NCBI GenBank assembly: GCA_003488465.1 | Contig: DNLN01000110.1 | Span: 1-13,291 of the forward strand | Direction of reading: 5' to 3' | Source of the DNA: Sutterella sp. | Lineage (GTDB): Bacteria > Pseudomonadota > Gammaproteobacteria > Burkholderiales > Burkholderiaceae_F | DNA: 13,291 bases | Shown: piece after piece, positions 13,105-13,291 of the stretch | Layout of the letters: each line of letters begins with the position of its first letter | Position numbering within the stretch: the first letter of the stretch is position 1 | Notes under the pieces: generated by a model | What the model saw: the letters and a program-made list of their open reading frames with translations, nothing else | Database searches by the model: none | What the model was told of the DNA's origin: nothing | Position numbers and translations under genes: made by a program

Positions 13105-13291
13105 CTAACCGAGCGCGCAGGAATCGGGGCCGCAGGTCATGCCCTTGGCTGTTTGCCGCTGAGACGCTTGCTCAAGGGCCTTCTCAATCACCTTTTTCAT
13201 GTCCTCGACCGAAAGCGCTCCCGGGATTCCGTAGCGGCCGACGATGAAGAAGGGGACCGCATGGACGTTGTTAAGAGCGGCCTCTTGCTCG
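13105..13291 (-). CDS. DsbA-family oxidoreductase, FrnE-like (C-terminal part)
   Basis: The last 61 residues of a gene whose start lies beyond the window. The peptide reads NNVHAVPFFIVGRYGIPGA, the conserved region after the cis-proline in DsbA/FrnE-like thioredoxin-fold proteins (usual form: G-V-P-x-F-x-x-x-x-x-Y-x-x-x-G-A). A helix with EDMKKVIEKALEQA follows. It ends with a Cys pair, TCGPDSCALG, as is often seen in FrnE-like proteins. The active-site CXXC would be in the missing N-terminal part. Its stop is four bases before the hydrolase start, so the two form an operon. The assignment rests on this C-terminal motif only. Confidence 0.75.
   Translation of the reverse strand, partial: EQEAALNNVHAVPFFIVGRYGIPGALSVEDMKKVIEKALEQASQRQTAKGMTCGPDSCALG

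Overview
The window reads as a GC-rich proteobacterial chromosome segment, most likely from a gut-associated betaproteobacterium of the Sutterellaceae type. That placement is an inference. It rests on the gene content (Tat-exported flavin reductases paired with small tetraheme cytochromes and TtrS/TtrR-like sensors, a CC0125-type lipoprotein, a SlyD-like isomerase), not on a marker gene. No rRNA, tRNA, insertion sequence, integrase or CRISPR array is visible.

Layout. (1) 2-537: the tail of an FKBP/SlyD-like prolyl isomerase and a small unrecognised gene. (2) 538-1012: a 475-base gap with a good sigma-70-like promoter inside a perfect 11-bp inverted repeat, then a long hairpin-rich leader. It leads into a CC0125/CC1285-type lipoprotein gene (1013-1525) closed by a GC-rich hairpin. 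(3) 1648-6313, module 1, all on +: PhnD-domain histidine kinase, FixJ/TtrR-type response regulator, Tat-exported FAD reductase, tetraheme cytochrome c. (4) 6391-12477, module 2, in two divergent arms around a 229-base control region. The - arm is tetraheme cytochrome then Tat-exported FAD reductase, ended by a clear terminator. The + arm is histidine kinase, response regulator and a third FAD reductase, all overlapping by 4 bases. (5) 12474-13291 on -: a complete metallo-beta-lactamase-fold hydrolase of glyoxalase II type, and the C-terminus of a DsbA/FrnE-like oxidoreductase.

How it works together (inference from known families). Each module looks like a substrate-inducible anaerobic respiration cassette. 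A periplasmic binding-protein-like domain senses an electron acceptor, the kinase signals to a LuxR-type regulator, and the regulator turns on a periplasmic FAD reductase fed with electrons by a separate tetraheme cytochrome. In Shewanella flavocytochrome c (FccA) and urocanate reductase (UrdA) the heme and flavin parts are one polypeptide; here they are separate subunits. No quinol-oxidising membrane partner (CymA/NrfH type) lies in the window.

The main novelty is that all three FAD reductases have lost the arginine that acts as proton donor in fumarate reductases, as well as most other substrate-binding residues, and each in its own way. They are therefore unlikely to be plain fumarate reductases and probably act on three different, unidentified acceptors. 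The two kinases share a pair of periplasmic cysteines at matching positions.
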